64,000 nucleotides of DNA, from the NCBI RefSeq assembly GCF_018413645.1, contig NZ_JAHCDA010000001.1:868001-932000 (forward strand). Reading direction: 5' to 3'. The notes under the pieces were generated by a model. The model had not been told where the DNA came from. It ran no database searches and saw only the letters and a list, made by a program, of their open reading frames with translations. Each line of letters begins with the position of its first letter. Position 1 is the first letter of the stretch. Shown piece after piece: positions 33,491 to 41,611 of this stretch. Position numbers and translations under genes: made by a program. The stretch is from Roseococcus pinisoli (lineage in GTDB: Bacteria > Pseudomonadota > Alphaproteobacteria > Acetobacterales > Acetobacteraceae).

Positions 33491-34359
33491 GCCACGGCCT
33501 CGATCACGCGGCGGCGGAGCCGCTCGGAAGTCAGGTCGATGAGCATGACGGCGAGGATGATCAGCAGGATGATGGCGCTGATCTCCTCGTAGTAGTTGAA
33601 GGAGATGACCTTGTAGAGCTCCTCGCCAATGCCGCCGGCCCCCACGAAGCCGATCACGCTGGCGGAGCGCAGATTGATCTCGAAGCGCAGCATCGCATAG
33701 CTCAGCAAGTCAGGCAGGGCGGCCGGCAGCACGGCGAAGCGGCAGGCCTCGAACCAGGTGCCGCCCGAGGCGCGGACGCCGTCCCAGGGCCGCAGCTCCA
33801 CATTCTCCATCGCATCCGCGAAGAGCTTGCCCAGCGCGCCCGTGGTGTGCAGCGCGATGGCCAGGATGCCGGCCAGCGCACCCACGCCGAAGGCCCAGAC
33901 GAAGATCAGCGCGAAGACGATCTCGGGCACGGTGCGCGTCGCCTCGAGCAGGCGTCGCGTCAGCTGGAAGACCCAGTTCGGCGCGCCCAGGTTCTTCGCG
34001 GCGGGAAAGGCCAGCAGCAGCGCGACCGAGGCGCCCATGACGGTCGCGATGGCCGCCATCTGCGCCGTCTCGAAGAGCAGCAGCAGCCACGCATCGGCAC
34101 GATAGAGCCAGAAGGCGAGGCTGCCTTCCGTCTCCGCGTCGGAGAGCAGCTTCGCCCATTCCAGCGAGGGCAGGATCCTGGAAAAATACTCGCCGATGCG
34201 CGGCGCGCCGGCGACGAGCGTGGAGGGATAGAACTCGCTCATCCAGGCGGCCGCGAGCAGGCAGGCGCCCAGCACGAGCACGCCGATGAGCGTGGAGAGA
34301 CGGCGCTGCCGGCGGAGATCCCGGAAGGCGGCCTCCTGGGCGCTAATCCCCTCGCTCAT
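33487..34359 (-). CDS. phnE: Phosphonate-type ABC transporter permease PhnE, first copy
   Basis: A 290-residue permease of the PhnE type with an N-terminal helix near residue 25, WAKLLSDAETEGSLAFW in a periplasmic loop, the coupling-loop region GVGALAGILAIALHTTGALGKLFADAMEN, and FEINLRSASVIGFVGAGGIGEEL near residue 235. It is a paralogue of the next gene, with which it overlaps by four bases, and overlaps the PhnD gene upstream by ATGA. The pair presumably makes one translocation pore for the PhnC ATPase encoded at the operon's start. Confidence 0.9.
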   Translation of the reverse strand: MSEGISAQEAAFRDLRRQRRLSTLIGVLVLGACLLAAAWMSEFYPSTLVAGAPRIGEYFSRILPSLEWAKLLSDAETEGSLAFWLYRADAWLLLLFETAQMAAIATVMGASVALLLAFPAAKNLGAPNWVFQLTRRLLEATRTVPEIVFALIFVWAFGVGALAGILAIALHTTGALGKLFADAMENVELRPWDGVRASGGTWFEACRFAVLPAALPDLLSYAMLRFEINLRSASVIGFVGAGGIGEELYKVISFNYYEEISAIILLIILAVMLIDLTSERLRRRVIEAVA

Positions 34360-35357
34360 GAGCGCCGCCGCCGTGCCGAGGCTTCCTCGCGCCGCATCTC
34401 CACGAAGAGCTCGTAATCGGCGTGGCGCGTCTCGCGATAGCCGGTGCTGGTGCCGCGCGCGATCTGCTGAAAGACGGCGGGATGCGCCAGGGGCAGAGCG
34501 AGGTGGAAGCGCGTCATGTCCTCGCGGAAATCGGCCGGGAGGTTACGGCGGATGGTCATCGGACCGTTCATGATCGGCTCGCTGCGCCAGAGGATGCGCA
34601 GATCCGCCATGTTCAGCATGCCCTTCTCGACCATCGCGCGCAGGTTTCCGCGCGAGAAGCCCTGGGCGGGATCGCCCATGCCGGAGGCGAAGGTCACCGC
34701 GGCGTCGTATTGCCGCTGCAGCAGCGCGACGACCGCCTGCTCATGCCCGCCGCCGAAGCCGGTGCGGCCGAAGAACTGCCCCGGCTCCACGCCCATGCCC
34801 TGCCGGCGCAGCTGGAACCGCGGGATCAGGTAGCCAGAGGTGGAATTGGGATCGGCCCAGGCGAGGCTCTTCCCGCGCATCTGCTCGAGGCTGGTGATGC
34901 CGCTGTCGGCGCGCGTCACGATGACGGAAATGTAGCTGACCGAGCCGTCTTCCTGCTCGGCGGTGAGGAAGGGCTCGACGCCGCCCTCGGTGTCCAGCCA
35001 GGCGCCGGCATAGCCGCTGGAGCCGAGTGTCGCGAATTCAATCTGTCCGGCCGAGAAGGCCTGCATCACGCCCGCATAGTCGCTCGCCGGCATGAGGCGA
35101 ACGGGGACGCGGAACGTCTCCTCGAGGAGGCTGCGCAGCCCGTCATGGCGCGCGAGCCGGTCGGCCTCGTTCTCGCCGCCCATCAGGCCGACGCGGATGA
35201 CGGGAACCTGGTCGGCCCAGGCGCGGCGTCCCGGCTCGGGCATGGCATGGCTGCCGACGGCGGTCCGGCGCGGGGTCCATTCCTGGGCACGGGCGGCGAC
35301 GGGAAGGAGGGCGGCGCCGGCTAGAAGGGCGCGCCGGGCCAGGAACGGTTGCGTCAT
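34356..35357 (-). CDS. phnD: Phosphonate ABC transporter substrate-binding protein PhnD, second copy
   Basis: A 333-residue periplasmic binding protein of the PhnD family. Residues 1-25 form a Tat-like signal (FLARRALLAGAALLP...ARAQ). Motifs: IRVGLMGGENEADRLARHDG, ASDYAGVMQAFSAGQIEF, GSSGYAGAW, WADPNSTSGYLIPRF, and FGGGHEQAVVALLQRQYDAA. It ends in REEASARRRRS, almost the same tail as the next paralogue, so the pair is a fairly recent duplication. A strong hairpin (35381-35404) lies just upstream, between the two binding-protein genes. Confidence 0.92.
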   Translation of the reverse strand: MTQPFLARRALLAGAALLPVAARAQEWTPRRTAVGSHAMPEPGRRAWADQVPVIRVGLMGGENEADRLARHDGLRSLLEETFRVPVRLMPASDYAGVMQAFSAGQIEFATLGSSGYAGAWLDTEGGVEPFLTAEQEDGSVSYISVIVTRADSGITSLEQMRGKSLAWADPNSTSGYLIPRFQLRRQGMGVEPGQFFGRTGFGGGHEQAVVALLQRQYDAAVTFASGMGDPAQGFSRGNLRAMVEKGMLNMADLRILWRSEPIMNGPMTIRRNLPADFREDMTRFHLALPLAHPAVFQQIARGTSTGYRETRHADYELFVEMRREEASARRRRS

Positions 35358-35380
35358 GCGGGTACAATCGAAAGAGAAGC

Positions 35381-35404
35381 GGCACGCGGCCGAGGCCGCG
35401 TGCC
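35381..35404. promoter_or_regulatory. Intra-operon hairpin between the two phnD genes
   Basis: GGCACGCGGCC-GA-GGCCGCGTGCC: both 11-base arms are exact complements (about nine pairs once a loop is allowed). It stands between two genes of one operon, not at its end, so it probably attenuates downstream transcription or stabilises the upstream message, giving more of the first binding protein than of the permeases. Confidence 0.65.
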
Positions 35405-35434
35405 AGGAAGCAGGCCCCTGAGAGCTGCTGAAAC

Positions 35435-36451
35435 TCAGCTCCGGCGACGGCGCGCGGCGGCTTCCTCGCGGCGCAGGTCGACGATCATCTCGAACATCGC
35501 GTGGTTGGCCTCACGATAGCCCGTGCCGCCGCCGCGCTCGACCTGCTCGTAGATCGCCGGATGCGACTTCGGCAGCGCCAGGTGGAAGAGGCGCATATCC
35601 TCCTTGAAGGAGGCGGGCAGGTCGCTGCGCGCCGCCGTCGGGCCGTTCGGGATCGGGTCCGAGGTCCAGATCACGCGGAGGTCAGCCATGTTCAGCATGC
35701 CCTTGTCCACCATCGCGCGGAGGTTGCCGCGGCTGTAGCCCTGCGCCGGATCGCCCTGGCCCGAGACCCAGGTGACCGCGCCGTCGTACTGGCGCTGCAG
35801 CACGGCCACGACCGCCTGCTCATGCCCACCGCCGAAGCCGGTGCGCGAGAAGTACTGGCCCGGCTCCACGCCGATGCCCTGGCGGCGCAGCGCGAAGCGC
35901 GGGATCAGGTAGCCCGAGGTGGAGTTCGGGTCGGCCCAGGCCAGCGCCTTGCCGCGCATGGCTTCCAGGTTGGCGATGCCGCTGTCGGCGCGCACCACGA
36001 GGACGGAATGATAGGCGATGGAGCCGTCATTCTCCTCGGGCACCACCAGAGGCTCGATGCCGCCATTGGTGTCGAGCCAGGCACCGGCATAGCCGGAGGC
36101 GCCGAGCGACGACATCTCGATCTGCTTGGCCGAGAAGGCCTGCAGGACGCCGGAGTAGTCGCTCGCGGGAAAGAGGCGCACGGGAACCTGAAACGTCTCC
36201 TGCAGCAGGTTCTGGTAGGCGCCGAAGCGGCCGAGGCGGTCGGCCTCGTTCTCGCCGCCGAGCAGGCCGATGCGCAGGGCCGGCACCTGGTCGGCCCAGG
36301 CGCGCCGGCCGGCGGCCGGCATGGGGATGTTGTCGGCCGTGCGGCGCAGCGCCGGCTGGGCGGCCGGGGCGGCCGTCTGCGCCCGTGCCAGGCTTGCGGC
36401 GACGACGGGGGCCCCGAGGACGAGCGCCCCGAGATAGCGGCGATTGATCAT
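35435..36451 (-). CDS. phnD: Phosphonate ABC transporter substrate-binding protein PhnD, first copy
   Basis: A 338-residue PhnD-family periplasmic protein, paralogue of the one at 34356. Signal with INRRYLGALVLGAP (Tat-like) ending LARAQ at residue 25. Shared motifs: LRIGLLGGENEADRLGRFG, PASDYSGVLQAFSAKQIE, GASGYAGAW, WADPNSTSGYLIPRF and FGGGHEQAVVAVLQRQYDGA. The same REEAAARRRRS tail. It lies 22 bases after the ATPase gene and upstream of the hairpin, so it is likely the more highly expressed of the two. Confidence 0.92.
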   Translation of the reverse strand: MINRRYLGALVLGAPVVAASLARAQTAAPAAQPALRRTADNIPMPAAGRRAWADQVPALRIGLLGGENEADRLGRFGAYQNLLQETFQVPVRLFPASDYSGVLQAFSAKQIEMSSLGASGYAGAWLDTNGGIEPLVVPEENDGSIAYHSVLVVRADSGIANLEAMRGKALAWADPNSTSGYLIPRFALRRQGIGVEPGQYFSRTGFGGGHEQAVVAVLQRQYDGAVTWVSGQGDPAQGYSRGNLRAMVDKGMLNMADLRVIWTSDPIPNGPTAARSDLPASFKEDMRLFHLALPKSHPAIYEQVERGGGTGYREANHAMFEMIVDLRREEAAARRRRS

Positions 36452-36473
36452 GATCGGCTCTCCGTGAGCAGGG

Positions 36474-37298
36474 TCAGGCCAGCGCCGGCTGGCGCGGGAA
36501 CTCGAATTCGGAACGGGCGTTCACGGCCGCGGCGGCCTCCGCCTGGAACTCGGCCTCGGTGAGGCCATAGATCTGCGTGATGCGGGCCGAGTTCAGCTCG
36601 GAAGGCGGGCCGTCGAAGACGACGTGGCCCTGCTGCATCGCCACGACGCGGTCGCAATATTCGCGCGCGGTATCGAGGTGATGAAGGTTCACCAGAACGG
36701 TGATGCCGTCGCGGTTCACCTGCGTCAGCGCGTCCATCACCGTGCGCGCGTTGCGCGGATCGAGGCTGGCGATCGGCTCATCGGCGAGAAGAAGGCGCGG
36801 CTGCTGCATCAGCGCGCGGCAGATGGCGACGCGCTGCTGCTGCCCGCCCGACAGCGTGTCGGAGCGCTGGAGCGCGGTGGACAGCAGGTCGAAGCGGTCC
36901 AGCGCGGCGAGGGCCATCGCGCGCTCCTCCGGCGAGAAATGGCAGAGCAGCGAGCCGATCTTCGCCATCATGCCGTGCCGGTGGTTCAGCCGGCCGATCA
37001 GCACGTTGGTCAGCACGTCGAGGCGCTGCACCAGGTTGAACTGCTGGAAGATCATCGCGCAGTCGGTACGCCAGTCGCGCAGAGCGCGGCCGCGCAGCGC
37101 GGTCACGTCCTTCCCGTTGAAGAGGATCCGCCCCTCGCTGGGCTCGGCCAGGCGGTTGAGGAGCCGCAGCAGGGTGGACTTGCCCGCGCCCGAACGCCCG
37201 ATCACGCCGACCATCTGGCCCGCGGGTATCTGCAGGGAAACGCCGTCCACGGCCTTCTTCTGGCCGAAGCGGCGCGTCAGGCCTTGGATTTCGAGCAT
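36474..37298 (-). CDS. phnC: Phosphonate ABC transporter ATPase PhnC
   Basis: A 274-residue ABC ATPase. Walker [10 protein letters not shown] near residue 35, Q-loop [15 protein letters not shown], signature [15 protein letters not shown], Walker [15 protein letters not shown]-loop [10 protein letters not shown]. The LNHRHG and [17 protein letters not shown] segments are characteristic of PhnC. ATG 37298 is preferred over ATG 37310: GGGGGA lies just before it and the sequence starts [13 protein letters not shown] as in PhnC. It is the first gene of a five-gene importer operon (C, D, D, E, E), read leftwards, divergent from a Bug gene. Confidence 0.93.
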   Translation of the reverse strand: MLEIQGLTRRFGQKKAVDGVSLQIPAGQMVGVIGRSGAGKSTLLRLLNRLAEPSEGRILFNGKDVTALRGRALRDWRTDCAMIFQQFNLVQRLDVLTNVLIGRLNHRHGMMAKIGSLLCHFSPEERAMALAALDRFDLLSTALQRSDTLSGGQQQRVAICRALMQQPRLLLADEPIASLDPRNARTVMDALTQVNRDGITVLVNLHHLDTAREYCDRVVAMQQGHVVFDGPPSELNSARITQIYGLTEAEFQAEAAAAVNARSEFEFPRQPALA

Positions 37299-37415
37299 CG
37301 GGTCCCCCATCGCATGGCGCGGGGCTTAGACGCCTTGTGTTTCATCCAGATGGCAGTTGCGCGGAGGCCTGATGACAGACACCCTCCGCCGCAAGAAGAC
37401 ACTTGGAGGATGGCC

Positions 37416-38378
37416 ATGAATTCACGCCGCGCCCTGCTGGCCGCGCCCGCTTTGCTCGCTTTGCCTGCCTCGGCGCAGGAAGCCTACCCCTCGCGCGCCG
37501 TCGCCATCGCCTCGGGCTACGCGCCGGGCGGCGTCACAGACGTCACGAGTCGCGCCGTCGCCGAGCGGATGGGGCGCGAGCTCGGCGTGCCCGTGGTGAT
37601 CGAGAATCGCGTGGGCGCCGCCACCGCCGTCGCCAATACCTACGTCGCGCAGGCGCGGCCCGATGGCTACACGCTGCTGATGGGCACCTCGACCCTCGCG
37701 ATCAATCCGGGGCTGCAGCCCAGCCTCACCCCGCGTGAGCCGATGCGCGAGCTGGTGCCCGTCGGCATGATCTTCCGTTCGGCCTTCGCGCTGCATGTGC
37801 ATCCCAGCCTGCCGGTGCGCAACACGGCGGAGTTCATCGCCTATTGCCACGCCAATCCGGGCAAGGTGAATTTCGGCAGCAGCGGCACGGGCGCGGTGAA
37901 CCACCTGGCGCAGGCGCTGCTCGCCTCCCGCGCCAATCTCGACGTGGTGCACGTTCCCTTCCGCGGCGGCACGCCCGCGCTGATCGAGCTGCGCGCCGGC
38001 CGCATCCACGCGATGTTCCAGGCCCTGCTGGAGGCGATTCCGACGCTGCGCGAGGGCCAGACACGCGGCCTCGCCATCTCCTCCACCACGCGCAACACGC
38101 TGGTGCCGGACCTGCCGCCCGTCGCCGATACGGTGCCCGGCTTCGAGGCGGTGTTCTGGCAGGGCCTCTTCGCGCCCGTCGGCACGCCGGAGCCCGTGGT
38201 CCGGAAGCTGAGCGCCGCGCTGAACGCCGCGACGGAAGATCCCGCCCTGCGTTCCCGGATGGCGGAGCAGGGTGTAGAGTTGGTCACCGGCGACGCCGCC
38301 TATCTGCGTGACCTGCTCGCCCGCGAGACCACCATGTGGGGCGACCTGATCCGCAGCGCCAACCTTCGTGCGGAGTAG
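37416..38378 (+). CDS. Bug/TctC-family periplasmic solute receptor
   Basis: A 320-residue Bug-type receptor. The signal NSRRALLAAPALLALPASAQ is Tat-like, close to that of the receptor at 6602. Motifs: RAVAIASGYAPGGVTDVTSRA (the usual PAGG/PPGG loop reads YAPGG), GVPVVIENRVGAAT, DGYTLLMGTST and GKVNFGSSGTGAVNHLAQAL. ATG 37416 is chosen because GGAGG lies seven bases upstream; the ATG at 37410 abuts that site. Divergent from the phosphonate-type operon. A tiny lipoprotein gene follows after six bases. Confidence 0.92.
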   Translation: MNSRRALLAAPALLALPASAQEAYPSRAVAIASGYAPGGVTDVTSRAVAERMGRELGVPVVIENRVGAATAVANTYVAQARPDGYTLLMGTSTLAINPGLQPSLTPREPMRELVPVGMIFRSAFALHVHPSLPVRNTAEFIAYCHANPGKVNFGSSGTGAVNHLAQALLASRANLDVVHVPFRGGTPALIELRAGRIHAMFQALLEAIPTLREGQTRGLAISSTTRNTLVPDLPPVADTVPGFEAVFWQGLFAPVGTPEPVVRKLSAALNAATEDPALRSRMAEQGVELVTGDAAYLRDLLARETTMWGDLIRSANLRAE

Positions 38379-38384
38379 ACTGCG

Positions 38385-38564
38385 ATGAAATTTGCCCTTC
38401 CCCTGCTGCTGGCCCTCGCGCTCGGCGCCTGCGACTCGCTCGACACCTCGCCGGGCTCGTCGGGCGTGCCTGATACCGCCATCGGCCCGATGAACTTCAC
38501 GCGCGGCCAGATCACCACCGGCGGCCAGGTGATCATGGACCGCGAGATGGCGCCGCGGCGCTAG
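38385..38564 (+). CDS. Small predicted lipoprotein (59 residues)
   Basis: A 59-residue protein of unknown function with a complete lipoprotein signal: MKFALPLLLALALGAC, acylated Cys at residue 16 followed by Asp. The D at +2 would, in enterobacteria, retain it in the inner membrane; the rule is weaker elsewhere. The mature part (43 residues) has FTRGQITTGGQVIMDREMAPRR and no known domain. The GGAG nine bases before ATG 38385 supports translation. It lies six bases after a Bug receptor stop, so they are probably co-transcribed. Confidence 0.7.
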   Translation: MKFALPLLLALALGACDSLDTSPGSSGVPDTAIGPMNFTRGQITTGGQVIMDREMAPRR

Positions 38565-38622
38565 CTTTCGCCCCATCGGGCCGCCATGATGCTCCCAACA
38601 AAGGACTTTCAGGGAGGTTCAC

Positions 38623-40248
38623 ATGCGCGGCCTGATGCAGGAGCACCAGCTCCTCGTCTCGTCGATCCTGCGCCACGCGGCGCGGCATCATCGTGGCGCC
38701 AAGATCGTCTCCGTCGATCCGGAAGGCGTTGCGAGCCGCGCAGGCTGGCCTGACGTCGCCCTCGGCGCCGCCAGGCTGGCCCAGGCGCTGACGCGCCTCG
38801 GCGTGAAGCCGGGCGACCGCGTCGCGACGCTCGGCTGGAACTCCCGCGAGCACCTCGAGCTCTACTACGCCGTCTCGGGCATGGGCGCGGTGCTGCACAC
38901 GGTCAATCCGCGCCTCTTCGCCGACCAGATCGCCTATATCCTCGAGGATGCGCAGGACGTCCTGGTCTTCGTCGACCCCGCGGTGCTGCCGGCGCTGGTG
39001 GCGGTGGCCGGTCGCCTGCCCGCCTCGGTGCGCGCCGTCGTGCTGATGCGTCCCGCCGCCGTGCCGGACCTGCCCGTGGAAGTGCTGGAGCAGGGCGCGC
39101 TCTGCGCCGCGGAATCGGGCGACTACACCTGGCCCTCCTTCGACGAGCGCTCCGCCTCCTCGCTTTGCTACACCTCGGGCACGACGGGCATGCCGAAGGG
39201 CGTGCTCTACTCGCACCGCTCCACCGTGCTGCACGCCATGGGCGCCATCCAGCCCGACGCCTTCGCGCTGGCGGCGGTGGATGTGGCGATGCCGGTGGTG
39301 CCCATGTTCCACGTGAACGCCTGGGGCATTCCCTATGCGGCGCCCATGGCCGGCGCCTCGCTCGTGCTGCCGGGGCCGAAGCTGGATCCCGCCAGCTTGT
39401 TCAAGCTGTTCGAGACCGAGGGTGTCACCTTCTCCGCCGGCGTGCCGACGATCTGGACGCTGATGCTGCAATGGCTGCGCGAGGATCCCTCCCGCCGCTT
39501 CGCGAAGCCGCCGCGGCTGGTGGTGGGTGGCACGGCGCTGCCCGTCGCGGTCACGGCGGGTTTCCTGAAGGAATACGGCGTGCCGATCCTGCATGCCTGG
39601 GGCATGTCGGAGATGAGTCCGCTCGGCAGCCTCAACGCGCTCAAGCCCGAGAATGCCGGCTGGGACGAAGACCGCCAGCTCGACTACGGCCGCAAGCAGG
39701 GCCGTGCCCTCTTCGGCGTGGATTTCCGCGTGCTGGATGGCGACGGCCAGCCCATCGCGGAGGACGGCGTGGCCTTCGGCGAGCTGGAGGTCCAGGGCCC
39801 CTGGGTCGCCGGCAGCTACTTCCACCGCGACAACGACCCGGCCTTCACGCCCGATGGCTGGTTCCGCACCGGCGACGTGGTGACGATCGACGCGCTGGGG
39901 GAGATCGAGATCGTCGATCGCGCGAAGGACGTCATCAAGTCGGGCGGCGAATGGATCAGCTCCATCACGCTCGAGAACCTGGCGCTGGCACATCCGGACG
40001 TGGCGCTGGCCGCCGCCATCCCGGTGCATCACCCGAAATGGGACGAGCGGCCGCTGCTGCTGGTCGTGGCGCGGCCGGGCACGGAGCCCACGGCCGAGAG
40101 CATCCTGGCGGTGCTGGAGGGCAAGGTCGCGAAATGGTGGATGCCCGACCGCGTGGAGTTCGTGGAGACGCTGCCCCTGACGGCCACGGGCAAGCTGTGG
40201 AAGGCGGAGCTGAAGCGGCAGTTCAAGGACTATTCCCTGCCTGGCTGA
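38623..40248 (+). CDS. Acyl-CoA synthetase (AMP-forming)
   Basis: A 541-residue ANL-superfamily fatty acid/organic acid-CoA ligase, which activates a carboxylic acid through an acyl-adenylate. Motifs: the ATP loop [12 protein letters not shown] (about residues 183-194), the A5-type [12 protein letters not shown] near 325, [22 protein letters not shown] (hinge) near 412-433, and C-terminal [13 protein letters not shown] with the catalytic Lys. It resembles medium/long-chain FadD-like ligases. GGGAGG precedes ATG 38623. A NIPSNAP gene follows; both could serve a fatty- or aromatic-acid pathway, but nothing else in the neighbourhood fixes it. Confidence 0.9.
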   Translation: MRGLMQEHQLLVSSILRHAARHHRGAKIVSVDPEGVASRAGWPDVALGAARLAQALTRLGVKPGDRVATLGWNSREHLELYYAVSGMGAVLHTVNPRLFADQIAYILEDAQDVLVFVDPAVLPALVAVAGRLPASVRAVVLMRPAAVPDLPVEVLEQGALCAAESGDYTWPSFDERSASSLCYTSGTTGMPKGVLYSHRSTVLHAMGAIQPDAFALAAVDVAMPVVPMFHVNAWGIPYAAPMAGASLVLPGPKLDPASLFKLFETEGVTFSAGVPTIWTLMLQWLREDPSRRFAKPPRLVVGGTALPVAVTAGFLKEYGVPILHAWGMSEMSPLGSLNALKPENAGWDEDRQLDYGRKQGRALFGVDFRVLDGDGQPIAEDGVAFGELEVQGPWVAGSYFHRDNDPAFTPDGWFRTGDVVTIDALGEIEIVDRAKDVIKSGGEWISSITLENLALAHPDVALAAAIPVHHPKWDERPLLLVVARPGTEPTAESILAVLEGKVAKWWMPDRVEFVETLPLTATGKLWKAELKRQFKDYSLPG

Positions 40249-40324
40249 CCGCCTCGGCCGGGGGCGGAGTAGACAGGACCCGCGTGCCGGGGATGATGCG
40301 CGCTTTCCACCGGGGAACCGTCAC

Positions 40325-40654
40325 ATGATCGTCGACATCCGCATCTACACCTGCCTGCCGAACCGCATGAATGAGTTCGTGAAGCTCTACGAGGAGAAGG
40401 CCTGGCCGCTGCAGACCAAGTATCTGGAGAACTGCCTGGGCTGGTACACGACCGTGGAGGGCGAGCTGAACACCGTCGTCCATCTCTGGGCCTATAAGGA
40501 CCAGGGCGACCGCGAGCAGCGCCGCACCGCCATGGCGGCCGACCCCGCCTGGGGCGAGTTCCTCGCCGCCGTCGGCAAGGCCGGCTGCCTGGTGAAGATG
40601 GAGAACCGGATCGGCAAGGAAGCGCCGCACTTCACCGCCTGGAAGGCGAAGTAA
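40325..40654 (+). CDS. NIPSNAP-family protein
   Basis: A 109-residue NIPSNAP protein, a ferredoxin-like alpha/beta fold of unclear function often beside acyl-CoA ligases and catabolic dehydrogenases. Motifs: IVDIRIYTCLPNRMNEFVKLYEEKA at the N-terminus and LWAYKDQGDREQRRTAMAADP near residues 58-78. Length is right for one domain. It follows the acyl-CoA ligase by 76 bases and ends in a strong bidirectional terminator. Confidence 0.88.
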   Translation: MIVDIRIYTCLPNRMNEFVKLYEEKAWPLQTKYLENCLGWYTTVEGELNTVVHLWAYKDQGDREQRRTAMAADPAWGEFLAAVGKAGCLVKMENRIGKEAPHFTAWKAK

Positions 40655-40659
40655 GAAGA

Positions 40660-40679
40660 AAGGGGGCTCAGGCCCCCTT
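40660..40679. terminator. Bidirectional terminator between NIPSNAP and superoxide dismutase genes
   Basis: AAGGGGGC-TCAG-GCCCCCTT, a perfect 8-bp stem, 6 bases after the NIPSNAP stop. Runs of A before and T after give each strand a short U-rich end, fitting rho-independent termination of the NIPSNAP transcript and the SOD transcript. Confidence 0.75.
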
Positions 40680-40722
40680 CACCGGCCAGGGCTACGCGCT
40701 CTGGCCGCCTGCCTGCGAGGGG

Positions 40723-41451
40723 TCAGACCTTCAGCGTGCCCGCCGTCGCCGCCTGGTAGCGTGCGCCGATCTTCGCCCAGTCCAGCACATCCCACCACTT
40801 GCCGACATATTCGTTCCGGCGGTTCTGGTAGCGCAGGTAGTAGGCGTGCTCCCAGACGTCGTTGCCCATCAGCGCGCGCTGGCCGTCCATCAGCGGGCTG
40901 TCCTGGTTCGGCTTCGTCGTCAGCGCCAGCCGGCCCTCGCGCGTCACCGTGACGAAGGCCCAACCCGAGCCGAAGACGCCCATCGCCGCGGCATTGAAGC
41001 GGTTCTTGAAGTCGCCGAAGCCGCCCAGGTCGCGGTCGATGGCGGCCTTCAGCGGGCCCGTGGGCTCGCCGCCAGCGCCGCCCATGATCTCCCAGAACAT
41101 CGTGTGGTTGGCATGGCCGCCGCCGAAGTTGCGCAGGCGGGTGCGCAGCGCCTCGGGCGCCTGGCTCACCTGCATCACCAGCTCGTCCAGCGGCAGGCGC
41201 GCCAGGGCGTCCTGGCCGGCGACGGCGGCGTTCAGGCCGTTGACATAGGCCTGGTGGTGGAAGCGCCAATGCAGCTCCATCGTGCGCGCGTCGATGGCGG
41301 CCTCGTTCTTGTCGAAGCCATAGCCGAGCTGGGGCAGGGTGAAGGGCCCGGAGGGCGGTGTCGGCGCCTGCGCGAAGGAGGGGCGGGACAGTGCGGCAAG
41401 GCCAAGTCCAGCCGCGCTGAGAAGCAGTCCGCGGCGTCGAAGGATGCTCAT
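40723..41451 (-). CDS. Exported Fe/Mn superoxide dismutase
   Basis: A 242-residue Fe/Mn-type superoxide dismutase. Metal ligands are in place: H61 in ELHWRFHHQAYV, H116 in ANHTMFW, and D198/H202 in DVWEHAYY. What is unusual is the N-terminus: residues 1-29 make a Tat-like signal (ILRRRGLLLSAAGLGLAAL) ending SFAQA, so the enzyme should act in the periplasm, where pre-folded metal cofactor proteins travel by Tat. Cytosolic SODs start near residue 37 here. Gly/His pattern does not settle Fe or Mn. Convergent with NIPSNAP; divergent from the enoyl-CoA-hydratase-like gene. Confidence 0.9.
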   Translation of the reverse strand: MSILRRRGLLLSAAGLGLAALSRPSFAQAPTPPSGPFTLPQLGYGFDKNEAAIDARTMELHWRFHHQAYVNGLNAAVAGQDALARLPLDELVMQVSQAPEALRTRLRNFGGGHANHTMFWEIMGGAGGEPTGPLKAAIDRDLGGFGDFKNRFNAAAMGVFGSGWAFVTVTREGRLALTTKPNQDSPLMDGQRALMGNDVWEHAYYLRYQNRRNEYVGKWWDVLDWAKIGARYQAATAGTLKV

Positions 41452-41611
41452 ATCTCGTCTCCTGCTTGAGGGGCGGCACCGAGGCCTGCCAGCGAAACAC
41501 CTATAGACGGCCCAGGGCGGCATCCCGGGTTAAATCCCGGATGGCCGGGCCGGCTTGCCACGCCCGCCCCCCCGCGCTACCGGCGGGCAAACCACATTCC
41601 GAGGACCCAAG

